A stretch of DNA of 64,000 nt from positions 190,278-254,277 of the forward strand of contig NPFB01000009.1 in NCBI GenBank assembly GCA_014084085.1, given 5' to 3'. This DNA is from Hondaea fermentalgiana. Its lineage: Eukaryota > Sar > Bigyra > Thraustochytrida > Thraustochytriidae. Positions 51,941-62,500 of the stretch are shown piece after piece. The position numbers were made by a program, and so were the translations under genes. The notes under the pieces were generated by a model. It searched no databases. It was not told the origin of the DNA and was given only the letters and a program-made list of their open reading frames with translations. How positions within the stretch are numbered: position 1 is the first letter of the stretch; the number at the start of each line of letters is the position of its first letter.

Positions 51941-52805
51941 TTTTGCCATTACAAGGCGTACTACTTATTTTTGTAAAGAATGATTATCTCTGGATGCTAT
52001 ACCACTTCTCTTTACATCTGACCGTCGAGTTTGTCAGACTCATACTACGAAGAATGATCTTCAATTCGCGAGCTTTACTTCCGAGACTCTCACTCATTGC
52101 CAGTCTCAAGCCCCTGCAGGTTTTATCGCGGCCACATTTTTGCCCGCCTTCTGGCTCGACTTCTTCTCCATCTCCGCCACCACCACCTCCGATTCCTTTT
52201 CCTCCTCAAGCCTGCCCCACCACCAAGCCATGTGCATGTGCATAGCTACTGCAACACACCAATTATACGCGTGCGCACGTGCACGCACGTGCCAGGAAGG
52301 CCTGGCCCCGCTGCATTGTGCACCGCACTGCACTATACATTCATTACCCTGCACTGCATCTGGCTGCCGGCAGCTGGCAGCTGACCTGGCTCGCGGCAAG
52401 ACTGCCGGCACGCGCGAGTTGCTTTCCAAGCGCAATGCTGTGCACGCCCAGACTCCATCCTGCGTCGCACTCGGCGCCCGCGAGTCGCGTCGCGTCGCGT
52501 CGCGTCGAGGCGCGGCGCGGCGCACACCCTCCTCGTGCATGCAGCTGCAGCTGCAGCTTTCTCCCGCTTTTGGTACACCGCCGCCGCTGCTGCGCGCAGC
52601 GTCCCTCGCTCCGCTCCGCTCTCCGGCCCTTCCGCGGCCCGCGCGCCGCCGCCGCAGACCCGCTTCGGAGCGGCGCGGCGTGCTCGCCCGGCGGCTGGCC
52701 GGTCTCCCGCGCGGTCTGTGGCGCCGCTGGTCGCGACTGCCCGCGCGTCGCAGGTGACGGAGACAGGGACGAAGAGAAGAGAGCGCTTTGCCCAGGCCGG
52801 CCGGC
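51941..52805. other. Intergenic region, DD3-3-like to siderophore synthetase gene
   Basis: The left third is AT-richer 3' flank. The rest is GC-rich with GTCGC and GCAGCT repeats (about 52480-52560) and holds the synthetase promoter. Overlapping low-complexity ORFs are not credible. Confidence 0.6.
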
Positions 52806-54770
52806 ATGGAGGACCCCGCGCGCCGCGCAGAGCGGAGGTCGTGCGAGCGCGTCTGGCAGCACCTCGTGCGCGAGCAGGTCCTCGGCGACGTCGAGCGCGA
52901 AGCTGCGGCGGCTTGGGACGAGGTCGAGGACGCCTGGGTCATTCGTGGCGAGATTCACGGCGCCCTGAGGTCGCCGAATTACAGCGCCAAGGCGCAGCGG
53001 CAGCAGGTACGCGAAGATCGACGCCATACGGAGGAGGATACAGAAGAAGAAGAAGAAGAAGAAGCTAAGGGCAACCATGCCGGAGCTGTCATCGTGCGCT
53101 CCGCCGCAGAGCTTCTCGCGTGGAGCGAGCCAGCTGTGCGTTCGCGTCTTGGCAAAGACTTTGACGAGGCGAAATGGGCTGCTGTACAACGCGAGCTCGC
53201 GCATGCCGTCATGGGGGAGTCACTCGCTCTGGCCGCGCGGCCTGCCTTCATCGCGAATGCCTTCGGAGACGTCAATGAACAAGATACCTTCTTCAATGCA
53301 CTTGCGCCCGAGAAACGCGAAGATCTGGTCTTTTGGGAACAGCTGGCTGCCTTTGACGGACATCCTCATCACCCAACAGCAAAATGCAAGTTGCCTCTTA
53401 CTCCAGCTCAAGTGTGTGCTTTCGCCCCTGAATTTGGAACGATTGTTCCACTACGTCTCCTCGCCGTGCGCTGCGAGCTTCTTGCACTCCAAGGCGCCGT
53501 GTCCATGAGCCAAGTTTTCGCGAGCCACTTTCCCGACACCTGGACGACCTGGAAGCGCGCCGTCGAAGACCTCGGCTTGGACTTTACTGCATTTGAGCCG
53601 CTTCCTGTCCATCCTGGGCACCTGGGACCTTTGCTTTCGCGCTTTGAATCCCTTCTCCAGTCCAAAGAGATTATCACTTTAGATGCGGAGAGCGTCTCCC
53701 TCCGCACGCACGCGACAATGTCTCTGCGGACGATGGTACCAATTTCGCAAGATGCTTCCGCTAAGACCAGTGTTCATGTAAAGCTACCGCTCGACGTCCA
53801 GGCCTCGAGTCTGGTACGGTACGTGTCCCCCGTCGAGGCTCACGACAGCCCAGTTCTTGGCGAAATGCTCAAGGCTATGCTTTCTCATTCGGACGCAAGC
53901 TTTTTGGACGGCAAGATCGAGATTCTCGACGAACCGGTCGGCGCCTGGTTGAACTACGAGCAAACGCGCGACTTTGTCTACGAAGACGCACGATACCTCT
54001 CTTGCCTGCTGCGGGTCGTCCCGCGCGAGCCAGCTGGCTCGCCGTTTGTGCAACTGCCGCTTGCCGCGCTTCTCTCTCGGATCCCCTCGCAGGGCGGTGA
54101 TTCCCCTGTTCTTGTCCATATCATGAAGCATGACGCGAGGGTGCGAACAGCGGAGCAAGCGCGCGCCTATTTTGGCGATTACGCAAGTGTGGTTCTCCGC
54201 GGCGTGCTCGGTCTTTGGCTCCGCTTCGGCGTTGTTCTCGAGGCCCATCAGCAGAATGCCGTACTTGTCATGAATCGCTTTACAGGAATGCTCGACAGAA
54301 TCATGTATCGTGACCTTTGCGGAGGCATGTGCGCGCATCTTGACGTGCTCGACCTGCATGGATGGGGCGACATCATGGAACGTCTTCACCCTCGGCAAGA
54401 CTATATTCTGGGCGGTAACGACGATCCAGAGGAAGAAACGGAGGACTATGACTACATGCTCGGGGCGCTTGAACATATCCTCGTACACAGTCACTTGGTC
54501 CCCATCGCGACCATCATCGCAGATTCCTTTGGCCTCGATGCCGCGGATCTCCTGGCCGGCGACGTGCGCGCCGCAATTCTCGAACTCTTTGAGGAAACGG
54601 TGCGCTGCGAGCCACGCCTCGCCGACCACGTGGCACGTTCCCGCAAATATTTGCTCGAACGCCCTCGCTCGCGTTACAAATGTCTCTTCCTGATGCGCTG
54701 CCTTGCCAGCAAGGATGAGTTCTACGTCAACTCTTTTGTCAATCCACTCTACGTTTCTGAGCAGTGTTAG
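52806..54770 (+). CDS. IucA/IucC-family NRPS-independent siderophore (NIS) synthetase
   Basis: 654 residues. NIS synthetases adenylate a carboxylate (often citrate) and condense it with an amine or alcohol to build siderophores such as aerobactin, or rhizoferrin in Mucorales fungi. Family signatures are present in order: GHPHHPTAKCK (about residues 185-196) with the following FAPEFGTIVPLR, KLPLDVQASSLVRYV (about 325), and VVLEAHQQNAVLVM (about 475-490) with a downstream FhuF-like C-terminal part. Length is close to the usual 580-620 plus an N-terminal extension. An acidic run from a GAA microsatellite (about 53041-53065) follows GTACGC at 53007, so a small intron there cannot be excluded. There is no signal peptide, so it is probably cytosolic. 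Neighbours are not siderophore genes. Base and codon use look like nearby genes, so any transfer is not recent. An AATAAA follows at 54775. Confidence 0.85.
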   Translation: MEDPARRAERRSCERVWQHLVREQVLGDVEREAAAAWDEVEDAWVIRGEIHGALRSPNYSAKAQRQQVREDRRHTEEDTEEEEEEEAKGNHAGAVIVRSAAELLAWSEPAVRSRLGKDFDEAKWAAVQRELAHAVMGESLALAARPAFIANAFGDVNEQDTFFNALAPEKREDLVFWEQLAAFDGHPHHPTAKCKLPLTPAQVCAFAPEFGTIVPLRLLAVRCELLALQGAVSMSQVFASHFPDTWTTWKRAVEDLGLDFTAFEPLPVHPGHLGPLLSRFESLLQSKEIITLDAESVSLRTHATMSLRTMVPISQDASAKTSVHVKLPLDVQASSLVRYVSPVEAHDSPVLGEMLKAMLSHSDASFLDGKIEILDEPVGAWLNYEQTRDFVYEDARYLSCLLRVVPREPAGSPFVQLPLAALLSRIPSQGGDSPVLVHIMKHDARVRTAEQARAYFGDYASVVLRGVLGLWLRFGVVLEAHQQNAVLVMNRFTGMLDRIMYRDLCGGMCAHLDVLDLHGWGDIMERLHPRQDYILGGNDDPEEETEDYDYMLGALEHILVHSHLVPIATIIADSFGLDAADLLAGDVRAAILELFEETVRCEPRLADHVARSRKYLLERPRSRYKCLFLMRCLASKDEFYVNSFVNPLYVSEQC

Positions 54771-55223
54771 CGAAATAAAGAAAGAAGAAGACGTAAGAAG
54801 CTGAAGAGCGGACAACAAAGACTTTGTCTCGTCGGAGGTGCTGCAAGACATCGTCATCTCTTTTATTGAGGAGTTTGGTCATGCTGGCATGCCGCTATTT
54901 TCCCACTTTAGAAAAATGCACCTCTTGATCTAAGCACTGTGTGCATGCGTGCCGCAACAAGCCATTCTTCACGGACTATCCTTTGGAGATGTTCAAGCAA
55001 CCGTACACACGCATTGACCGCGGTCGCGACGACTCGTTGTCTGTAGCATTTGTTCTTGCTAGGCCTAATCTCTACCAAGCTTTTTGGTGTGAGTCATCCG
55101 TCGGAGCCATCACGGAAGTTCATGAGGAGGCTGCGGAGACAGTGTTTCACCATTGCACTCCGCAGAGTCGCAAGGTCGACGCAGCACAGGGCAGCGCGCG
55201 TCGCCCGGAGTAGAGCGGGCGCG
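54771..55223. other. Intergenic region, NIS synthetase to 14-3-3 gene
   Basis: AT-richer 3' flank with AATAAA at 54775-54780, then the upstream region of the 14-3-3 gene. The open frame running into the 14-3-3 ATG shows no conserved sequence. Confidence 0.6.
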
Positions 55224-56268
55224 ATGGAGGAGGAGGTAGGGGGCGCGCTGGCCTCGTCGCTGGACAGTCGTGACTCTGCGCGTCGCTGGCAGGATGGCGA
55301 CGACGGGTCCACAGGCCTCGACCTTGTCGGACTCGCTCGCGTGTGCGCGGACGTCGGGCGGCCCGAGGACACGGTGCGCTTCCTTGCGGAGGCCGCGACG
55401 CGCTCGTACGAGACAGACCCGGAGCATACCTTTGATGCCGAGGAGCGCGCGCTCTTCGCCAAGTCGCTCAAAAAGGTCGTCAATGCGCAGCGCAAGGCCC
55501 TCCGGCAGCTATTGGCGCAGCAAAAGCGACTCATGCTCGCTAAGGCGCCTGGCGCAGCTCTTGTCGGGGAGTACCGCGCGCTCAAAGTCGTTCAATTCGA
55601 GAATCTCTGTACGCAAATCGTGGCGCTCATCCGAGACGTTTTGCTCCCCGTCGCATCCGGGGCAGAGAGCGTCGTCTTTTACTCCAAACTCGCGGGTGAT
55701 CATTTGCGGTACATGTGTGAGCTGCCTGTCCCACGGCATCCCTCCGATCTGTTGCTTGAAAAACGTTCGCGCTGGATCAAGGATGCAGAGGAGTTTTACA
55801 AGGGCGCCTTTGAGGAATCGCAGAGCGACCTTTCCCCCACTGACCCTGTGCGCCTCAGTCTTGTGCTCAACTTTGCCATCTTTTACCATGACATAGCACG
55901 TGATCCATCCAAAGCTGTCGACTTTGCCAAGGCTGCCTATGACGACGCGGCCGCCGAGCTCGGCCTCGATCCAACTACGAATGCTCCAATGACCTCACGT
56001 CGCAACACTAATTTGCGTGGAACCGGTGCAAATGTAAACTCCGCAAATGATCCAAGTGGAGCGTCTCAAGGTGGCGCATCCATGGTGAAGCACCCCAACG
56101 ATCTCATTTCAGAGCCATCGACGGCTGTAGCGCATGTCGAGGAGTACACTACGGAGACGACGCGCATTCTCAAGATTATTCACGAATCTCTGCTCGAGTG
56201 GTCGAACAACAATATTGCGCAGTCGCAGGGTAACGAGTCTGTTCGTTCAACTTCAACTACGAGAAAGA

Positions 56269-56306
<38 letters not shown>

Positions 56307-56354
56307 CAAGACGAAGAGCCGCTCGAGAAGCAGCGGGGGGAGCAAGGTGCATGA
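55224..56354 (+). CDS. Divergent 14-3-3 protein with polyglutamine tail
   Basis: 376 residues, longer than the usual 240-280. The 14-3-3 helix pattern is clear: KSLKKVVNAQRKALR (helix C, keeping Lys49 and Arg56 positions), FYSKLAGDHLRYMCEL (the Arg-Tyr pair that holds phosphate), DPVRLSLVLNFAIFYHDI and AVDFAKAAYDDAAAEL, and a last helix ILKIIHESLLEWSN. It should bind phosphoserine/threonine peptides. Differences from canonical members are an N-terminal extension of about 40 residues, a Ser/Asn/Gly-rich insert of about 60 residues before the last helix (about 260-310), and a tail with 13 or more consecutive Gln encoded by a CAG/CAA repeat. The sequence is far from housekeeping 14-3-3, so it is probably a specialised paralogue. 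The start was set at the ATG of MEEEVGG. Confidence 0.8.
56269..56310 (+). repeat. (CAG)n/(CAA)n coding microsatellite
   Basis: Encodes the polyGln run near the C terminus of the 14-3-3 protein: about ten CAG codons followed by CAA codons. Confidence 0.9.
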
Positions 56355-56742
56355 ACTGTTCTTTATTCAAACTCGTCTCGCAAGAAGCATATCAAATCCC
56401 TCCGTCACTGCGACTCGGACGAAGCCCAGCGTCTAGGCCAGTAGGGGAAAATCCCGAAACTTTATAAAAAGAAAATTGACCAATAGATTCATTCCAGGTG
56501 GGCTTATGGTGCGGCCATGGTTCCAGACGTTCCAAGATCGATGTCAACGGATTTATCTCTCTTTCCACATCTAGGACTACTACTGCTGCTACTACTACAG
56601 CAAAAGGGGAGGTTGTGAGTGCGCTTGAGACACGCGCGGGCACTCACACACACACACGCGCATAGAGTCCGCACAACGCGACAGACCGAAAGAAGACAGA
56701 CGTGCAGTCGCACGGGCGCGTCCTCGAGCGCAAGAGCACAAG
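56355..56742. other. Intergenic region, 14-3-3 to MORN gene
   Basis: Contains TACTGCTGCTACTACTAC and CACACACAC short repeats (about 56577-56600 and 56643-56660). No ORF of note. Confidence 0.6.
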
Positions 56743-57411
56743 ATGGCGGAGGTTAAGGTGGAGTACCTCGATGGCGAGCAGGAGACGACGAGCTTTATCT
56801 CGCGCCCAGGCTTGGCGCGTGTGACGTACCCGAATGGCGACGTCTACGAGGGTCCCTTCGATGAGCGCAAGCTCAAGCACGGGCTGAATGCCAAATATAC
56901 CTTTGCGAGTGCCGAGGAGGATGGCGAGGAAAGCCAGGCCGTCACTTACGAGGGCGAATACCGGGACGGAAGTCGAACAGGAGTGGGCAAGATGACCTAT
57001 GCCGACGGAACAGTGTACCGTGGCGAGTTCAAGCAGGGTTTCCGGCACGGCAAGGGATCTTACACGTATGCAAACGATGACATATACTCGGGCGAATGGC
57101 AGAACGACAAGCGGCACGGACAAGGAACCTACCTTCACAAAAAGTCCGCTTGCCGGCTCGATGCATACTGGTACGACGGGTCCCCCGTGGAAGGCGATTT
57201 CATGCACCCAGATGGTACCAAGTATGCTGCAAACTTTGTTGATGCGGACTTTCGCGGCAAGTGCAGAATTTCCTTTCCAAGCGGTATGGATCTCCGTGGC
57301 GAATTCTTTGACTCTCTCGCTGGTGGCAATAAACAAGTCTGCTGGCGACCTTTGGACTTTAGAGGTCCGGCCAAGATTTCGAACGCATCCATGACACGCC
57401 TCATTAACTAA
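56743..57411 (+). CDS. MORN-repeat protein
   Basis: 222 residues. At least four MORN motifs are visible: VTYPNGDVYEGPFDERKLKHG, VTYEGEYRDGSRTGVGKMTY, GTVYRGEFKQGFRHGKGSY and DIYSGEWQNDKRHGQGTY (about residues 25-135), with one or two degenerate copies after them. MORN proteins act as membrane-associated or scaffolding modules, for example in flagellar radial spokes, lipid kinases and apicomplexan budding rings. No second domain is present, so the specific role cannot be given. Start at the ATG in CAAGATGGCG. It is convergent with the flotillin gene, with only 178 bp between stops. Confidence 0.85.
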   Translation: MAEVKVEYLDGEQETTSFISRPGLARVTYPNGDVYEGPFDERKLKHGLNAKYTFASAEEDGEESQAVTYEGEYRDGSRTGVGKMTYADGTVYRGEFKQGFRHGKGSYTYANDDIYSGEWQNDKRHGQGTYLHKKSACRLDAYWYDGSPVEGDFMHPDGTKYAANFVDADFRGKCRISFPSGMDLRGEFFDSLAGGNKQVCWRPLDFRGPAKISNASMTRLIN

Positions 57412-57589
57412 TCCACCTACGCAATGTTTTTATACAAAGGCAAACAAGGCGGTACGTGAGAAATGTGGCGAGGCTTACTTTCGCAGACTTTTGCAACCAA
57501 AATTAAAATCCAAACATGTGTGGGGTCTCGAGACATATAAAATTCTATCATTCGGCACGAATCTACGCAGAGAATGCTCGCCACTGCCG

Positions 57590-58930
57590 CTACAAGGTGG
57601 CCTCCGTCTCCTCTCCCTTGTCTTTCGCTTTTCCGAAAGCAGACTTGGGGACGCCGGCCGAAGTTCTGTCACTGTCGGGCTCAGCCGACGCCTTGTTCTT
57701 CATGTTCTTGTTCTTGTTCTTGTTCTTGCCCGTATCATCCGTTGCCACAAAGGTCATTTCCTTCATTTGACGCAAGGGCTTGGTCAAGCCTTCCATGATG
57801 CTTGGCATTTGTTTGACAACCATTTCAATGACTGCAGCCTTGCCAAACTTATCGTAGGCGTCCGCTTTCTGACGAAGCGCGTCCGCTTCGGCCTGACCTT
57901 GCGCCAGCGTCACATCGGCGTCAGCCTCTCCAAACGCGCGGACTTTGGCTGCATTGGCCTTTGCGAGAATCTGCACGCCAGTTGCCTCATGCTTTTGCGC
58001 CAGTACGCGCGCTAACGAGTACCCCTCGCGCTCGCGCTGCGAGCGCTTCACGGTCAGGTCAGTGATTTCGATTCTGATGGTTTCGCGAACCTGGTTCTGA
58101 AGCGCCTTCTCGCGCACGAGCTTTTGCTTCTGGCGAGCTTCTTCGATTTTGTACGCATTGCGCGCTTCGGCCTGCGCTTGGTTGACTTCTCGATTATAGG
58201 CTGCTCGTTTAAGCTTAAGATTGCGATCTGATTCTGCTTCGAGCTCACGTGATGAGTTGATTGAAACATGAGCTCGTTGCGAGATGCCAGCCTCTTCGCT
58301 GTTCGCGTCAGCGTTGTAGCCTGCAACGGCCTTGCGTGCGCTTGCGTCGTGCTGTGCACTACCTTCCTCTGCTTCGCGCTTGACAATTGCGGTCTGCGTC
58401 ACGCCCAACGAGTCGAGATACCCGTCGAGATCGCTGACCGCTGTAACGACGTACGAGCACAAGTCAAAGCCCAAGGCGCGCAAGTCTGGAATCACGTGAT
58501 CCTTGACAACCTGCGAAAAGGCATTACGGTCTTTGTACAGCTCTTCTACTGTGAGACCACCCAGAATTTCTCGCTGATATCCTTCGAGTGTGGCGCGGAG
58601 AGAATCGCGAATGGTCTCTTGTGAGTCGCTAAGAAAGTGGTTCACGGCAATTTGAATGGCCTCTTCGTTGGGCTTGTGCACCTTGCGGTCCTCATGCAGT
58701 TCAAAGGCTTTCACCTTGACCTGGGCGATGCCAGTAATATTGACGCGGACGCCCTTGGCCGTTTCTGCGTCTGTACTTTTTATTTCGAGCGTCATCAGGC
58801 CCAGGTCGAGCCTTTCCACGGACTCCACGACCCACCATCGGAACGTCGTCGACCCCACGTGGATGCTCGTGCCCCTGCACCCGAACTTGACGACGGCCTC
58901 GTTCGGCCCGCTCGTCACGAAGTTCCCCAT
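57590..58930 (-). CDS. Flotillin (SPFH-domain membrane scaffold)
   Basis: 446 residues. The N-terminal SPFH/band-7 domain (about 1-190) opens MGNFVTSGPNEAVVKFG, closely following flotillin-2. The second half is the flotillin coiled coil with repeated Glu-Ala pairs (REVNQAQAEARNAYKIEEAR, then AKANAAKVRAFGEADADV) and a conserved end VIEMVVKQMPSIMEG. Flotillins form oligomeric scaffolds on the cytoplasmic face of the plasma membrane and endosomes. Gly2 with Thr6 could be myristoylated, but the Cys4 that is palmitoylated in animal flotillin-2 is Phe here. The last 50 residues are a Lys/Asn repeat (KNKNKNKNMKNK) and a charged tail. The frame is open upstream to 59176 without conserved sequence, so the ATG at 58930 was chosen. 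Confidence 0.93.
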   Translation of the reverse strand: MGNFVTSGPNEAVVKFGCRGTSIHVGSTTFRWWVVESVERLDLGLMTLEIKSTDAETAKGVRVNITGIAQVKVKAFELHEDRKVHKPNEEAIQIAVNHFLSDSQETIRDSLRATLEGYQREILGGLTVEELYKDRNAFSQVVKDHVIPDLRALGFDLCSYVVTAVSDLDGYLDSLGVTQTAIVKREAEEGSAQHDASARKAVAGYNADANSEEAGISQRAHVSINSSRELEAESDRNLKLKRAAYNREVNQAQAEARNAYKIEEARQKQKLVREKALQNQVRETIRIEITDLTVKRSQREREGYSLARVLAQKHEATGVQILAKANAAKVRAFGEADADVTLAQGQAEADALRQKADAYDKFGKAAVIEMVVKQMPSIMEGLTKPLRQMKEMTFVATDDTGKNKNKNKNMKNKASAEPDSDRTSAGVPKSAFGKAKDKGEETEATL

Positions 58931-59575
58931 CTCGCGCTCTCCCGGACCCGCTCTTCCCCGCTCGCTGGCGCCTGCGCTGCTCTCCGCGGCCGCGCGCGCG
59001 GGTTTACGGGGCGAGGGACAAGTGAGGCGAGCGAGCCTGGCTCGACGCAAGCCGCGGGGCCCCGCGGTCGGCGGCCCGCGGCTGCGTCTCACCAGCGGCG
59101 CGCCACGACGACCCGAGAAAACCAAATGGGTTTGCACTGGCCGGACGATGAAAGTTTCAAGTCTCGTGTTGGTCATGCACGTGTAAAGTCACAAGAAGAC
59201 AGGCACATCACCCAACTTGCCTCTTCTGCTTTCGCAATGTGGCACCGCGCAGTCATCGCACGCAAGACCCGAAAGTTAATGGCGGCGACGAAGGACTCTG
59301 CGAACTCTTGCTCATACTATATATGTGTGAACACCCCTTGCTATCACGTGTCTTGCATCGAGTTTGGGGAATTAGGAAAGCCAACGGGTCGTCGAATAAA
59401 ACCTCCCGCCATCGTCGCGATTGCAAGGCTCTCATGGATATACTCCGAAAGCAGTCACATCTTGGAATGGTATAAGTTTGGAGACGATTCGAGGGAACCA
59501 AAAGAGAGGGAAAGAAAAAAAAGAGTTTGAAAATGGGAGAATAGGTAAAGTCCTAACTAGAGCCTGGGCTTGCTC
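58931..59575. other. Intergenic region upstream of flotillin and 3' flank of the GYF gene
   Basis: The left part is GC-rich and should hold the flotillin promoter. The right part is AT-richer 3' flank of the GYF-domain gene. ORFs on the plus strand are shadows of the flotillin coding region. Confidence 0.6.
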
Positions 59576-62500
59576 TTAGGTTTCGCGCTTCTTGCGGCGA
59601 TTCTTTTTCTTGCCCGCGGTCTGAAAGCCGGCGTCGGGTCCGAAATCATCCCCGCCCTTTTTGCCGCCTTTACGCGCAATAAATTCACTTGCAAATGAAG
59701 AGACTAGGGGTGTAGACCCGAGGTAGTCGCGCAGCGTTTCGCGAATGTCCGAGGCATCCTCAAGCGAGTAGCAGAAATCGATGAGCGTCATCGTGGCCCC
59801 GATCTTGGGCGCCTGGCCCTCGCACCACTTGCGCATGTCGCGAGACATTTCCTTGCCAAAGTTGTCCGGGGTTGACTCGAAAAAGTCATCGTTCTCGTCG
59901 TCCTGTTGATGTGACTGCTGCTGCATGACAGGAGTCGCTGCAGCAGGGGCGGCGGCGGTAGGAGCGGCAGAAGAAGGCTTGGCCTTCACCTTGCCAACGC
60001 GCGAGGTCTGCGGGGTACCAGTAGGCACCGCGCGGCCCTTATGCGAGATGGTCCATCCGTCGCCATTGTTGTTGGTGGGCTGCGCAGCGGTGCTCGCCCA
60101 CGAACCGGGCGGCGCGCGAGATTGGGCTTGCTGTTGCTGCTGCTGCTGCAAAGCCTTTTGCTGCTGCTGCTGCTGCTTGAGGAGCAGCGCCTGTTGCTTT
60201 TGAACTGCGGCCACACGGCGAGCCTCTTCCTCTTGGATCTCCTTGAGGGAGCGGTTCGAGGTGCCCGACGAAGAAGGTGGTGTGCCTCCCCAAGCAGGCT
60301 TGCTCGCGGCCGCAGCAGCAGCGCCGGTGTTCGCCTTTTGCGACTTCTTTTGCTTGTTACCACCCGGCGCGCTCACGCCAAGCATGGCGCGAAGATCGAC
60401 GCTCATCTCGTCGAGCGTTCCGCCGTGGGCACCCACAGGCTTGCTGCTTTCGACGGGGCTCGCCGGGGCGACAGGAGGCGTCGAAGTCGGGCTTGCACGA
60501 GGTTGTTGAACAGGTTGGTTCTGGGGAGAAGAGGCTTGCGGGGCCGAGGACGATGCGGCAAGGTTGAGACGACCTCCAGCTACACCTGCGGCTTGTGCAA
60601 TACGCGACGCCATGGACTGGTTCATGCCCTCAGGGCGAGAGCGCGTGGCCTCGCGCTGCTCGAGTTCCTGAATCTCCTTCAAGGAAAGAGCACTTGTGGA
60701 CGGCGCGTTTGAGACGCCTCCCCACGCTGGCTTCTCCTCGGCCTTGCGACGCTCCTCTTCAATGCGAGCCTGTTCTTCCTGTGCCTTGCGCAGACGCTCC
60801 GCCTCGAGGGCAGCTTGCTGCTCCTGTTGCTGCTGCAAAAGAAGTTGCTGTTGTCTGCGCGCTTCCTCCTCCTCTGCTGCGGCGGCGGCGGCAGCAGCAG
60901 CGGCAGCCTTGCGGGCCTCCTCTTCTTCCTGAGCCTTGCGCTGGCGCTCTTCTTCCTCCTCCCGGACACGACGCTCGGCCTCTGCCTTGGCACGCGCCGC
61001 GGCCTCGGCGGCCTCTTGCTCTTGGCGCTTTCGCTCGAGATCTTCCTGCTCCTTTCGCTTCTGCTCCTCTTCGCGTTCACGCTCTTGACGCTCACGTTCT
61101 TCGCGTTCCTGGCGCTCGCGCTCTTGACGCTCGCGTTCGCGCGCTTCCCACTCAGCCTTTTCCTTTTCGGCGCGAGCGCGCTCTTCGGCTTGCCGTTGCT
61201 CCTGTTTAAGACGTGCTTGGGCATCATCATTTTGGGACGAGGGGGCCGGGCCACCAAAGGCCTGCTGCATGCCAAGGTGCGGCTGCTGCAGAGGAGGCAT
61301 GTTTTGTCCCATTTGCCAAAAGCTGCCCGGTTGCTGCTGCTGCTGGAGCATGCGCATTTGCACTTCGGCATCTCCCTCTGCAGTAAATGCCTTGCGAGCA
61401 TCAGGGAATTGCTGTCCGAGCGGGGCAAACGGGTCGTTGCCATGGCCGCGCCGAACCAGGAGATCCGGGTTAAAGTACCCGTGCTGAAGCCACTCGCGCA
61501 TTTCCTCCGATTTGAAAGGACCCTGCACGTTGCCTTGCGGATCGCGATAAAACCATTCATTGGAGAGCGCAGGTGGAGGCGCGAGCATAGAAGTAGGCAT
61601 GCCCATTCCCGGCGCGGGAGCGGGCTGCATGGCCATGCCCGGCATGCTGCCGCCGCTGCCTCCAGCAGGCGGCACGATCCATCGGTTCTGACCACCCGAA
61701 AGGTCAGCAGGTTGCTGTGACGATTGGTGACCTTGCATGGACAACGAGCCAACGCCGCCCGTAGGATCATGCTGCGCCTCGAGCCAAGGGTTTTGGCCCC
61801 AACCGGATGGCTGCGGCTGCAAAAGATGCGATTGTGCTCCAAACCCACCTGGACCTCCAAAGCCCAGGGAAGAGCCATCGATCGCTTGACTCGCGGGCGC
61901 TACCTCTTCGGCGGGCGGTTGCTCGAGACCCTCTTCCAAAGCGCCCGACATGCCCGAGTCAGGCATAGAGAAGAAGCCGCCGGTACTAGCCTGCTCCAAA
62001 TTGCCATCACCACCTTCCGCCTTGGTGGACGGAGCGGCAGATGATGCGGTAGCAGCAGGGGCAGCGGAAGAAGAAGCAGCATCGCCGCCGCCGCGAGCCG
62101 CCTGCATTTCCTCGTGAAATTTGGACGCAGCAGCAGCCATACTTTCCAGACCAAAGCTGCCACTCATGGCCTCCTCGGAAAACGTGCCGCGGTCGTCGAC
62201 AAGTTCAATCTGGTTATCATCGTGCTGGGGTTGACCAGAGAACTGGCCCATGCCGCCTCGCGGGCCGAACGCTCCACCTTCACGGTAGTTTGCGTTCCTG
62301 CCCCAGCGGTCCTCACGCGTGCCGCCCGCAGCAGGGGCATTGGCATTGGTAGCGCCAGCTCCGTAGCCACGATCCGGAAAAGATCGCCCCGAAGGAGGTC
62401 CGAGTCGATCCCATCGACCACCGCCCTCGCCCGAGCGTCGCGTATCGCGCTCGCCACCGGGGCCGCTGCCATTGCCACCGCTCGGATAGTCATTCCAACG

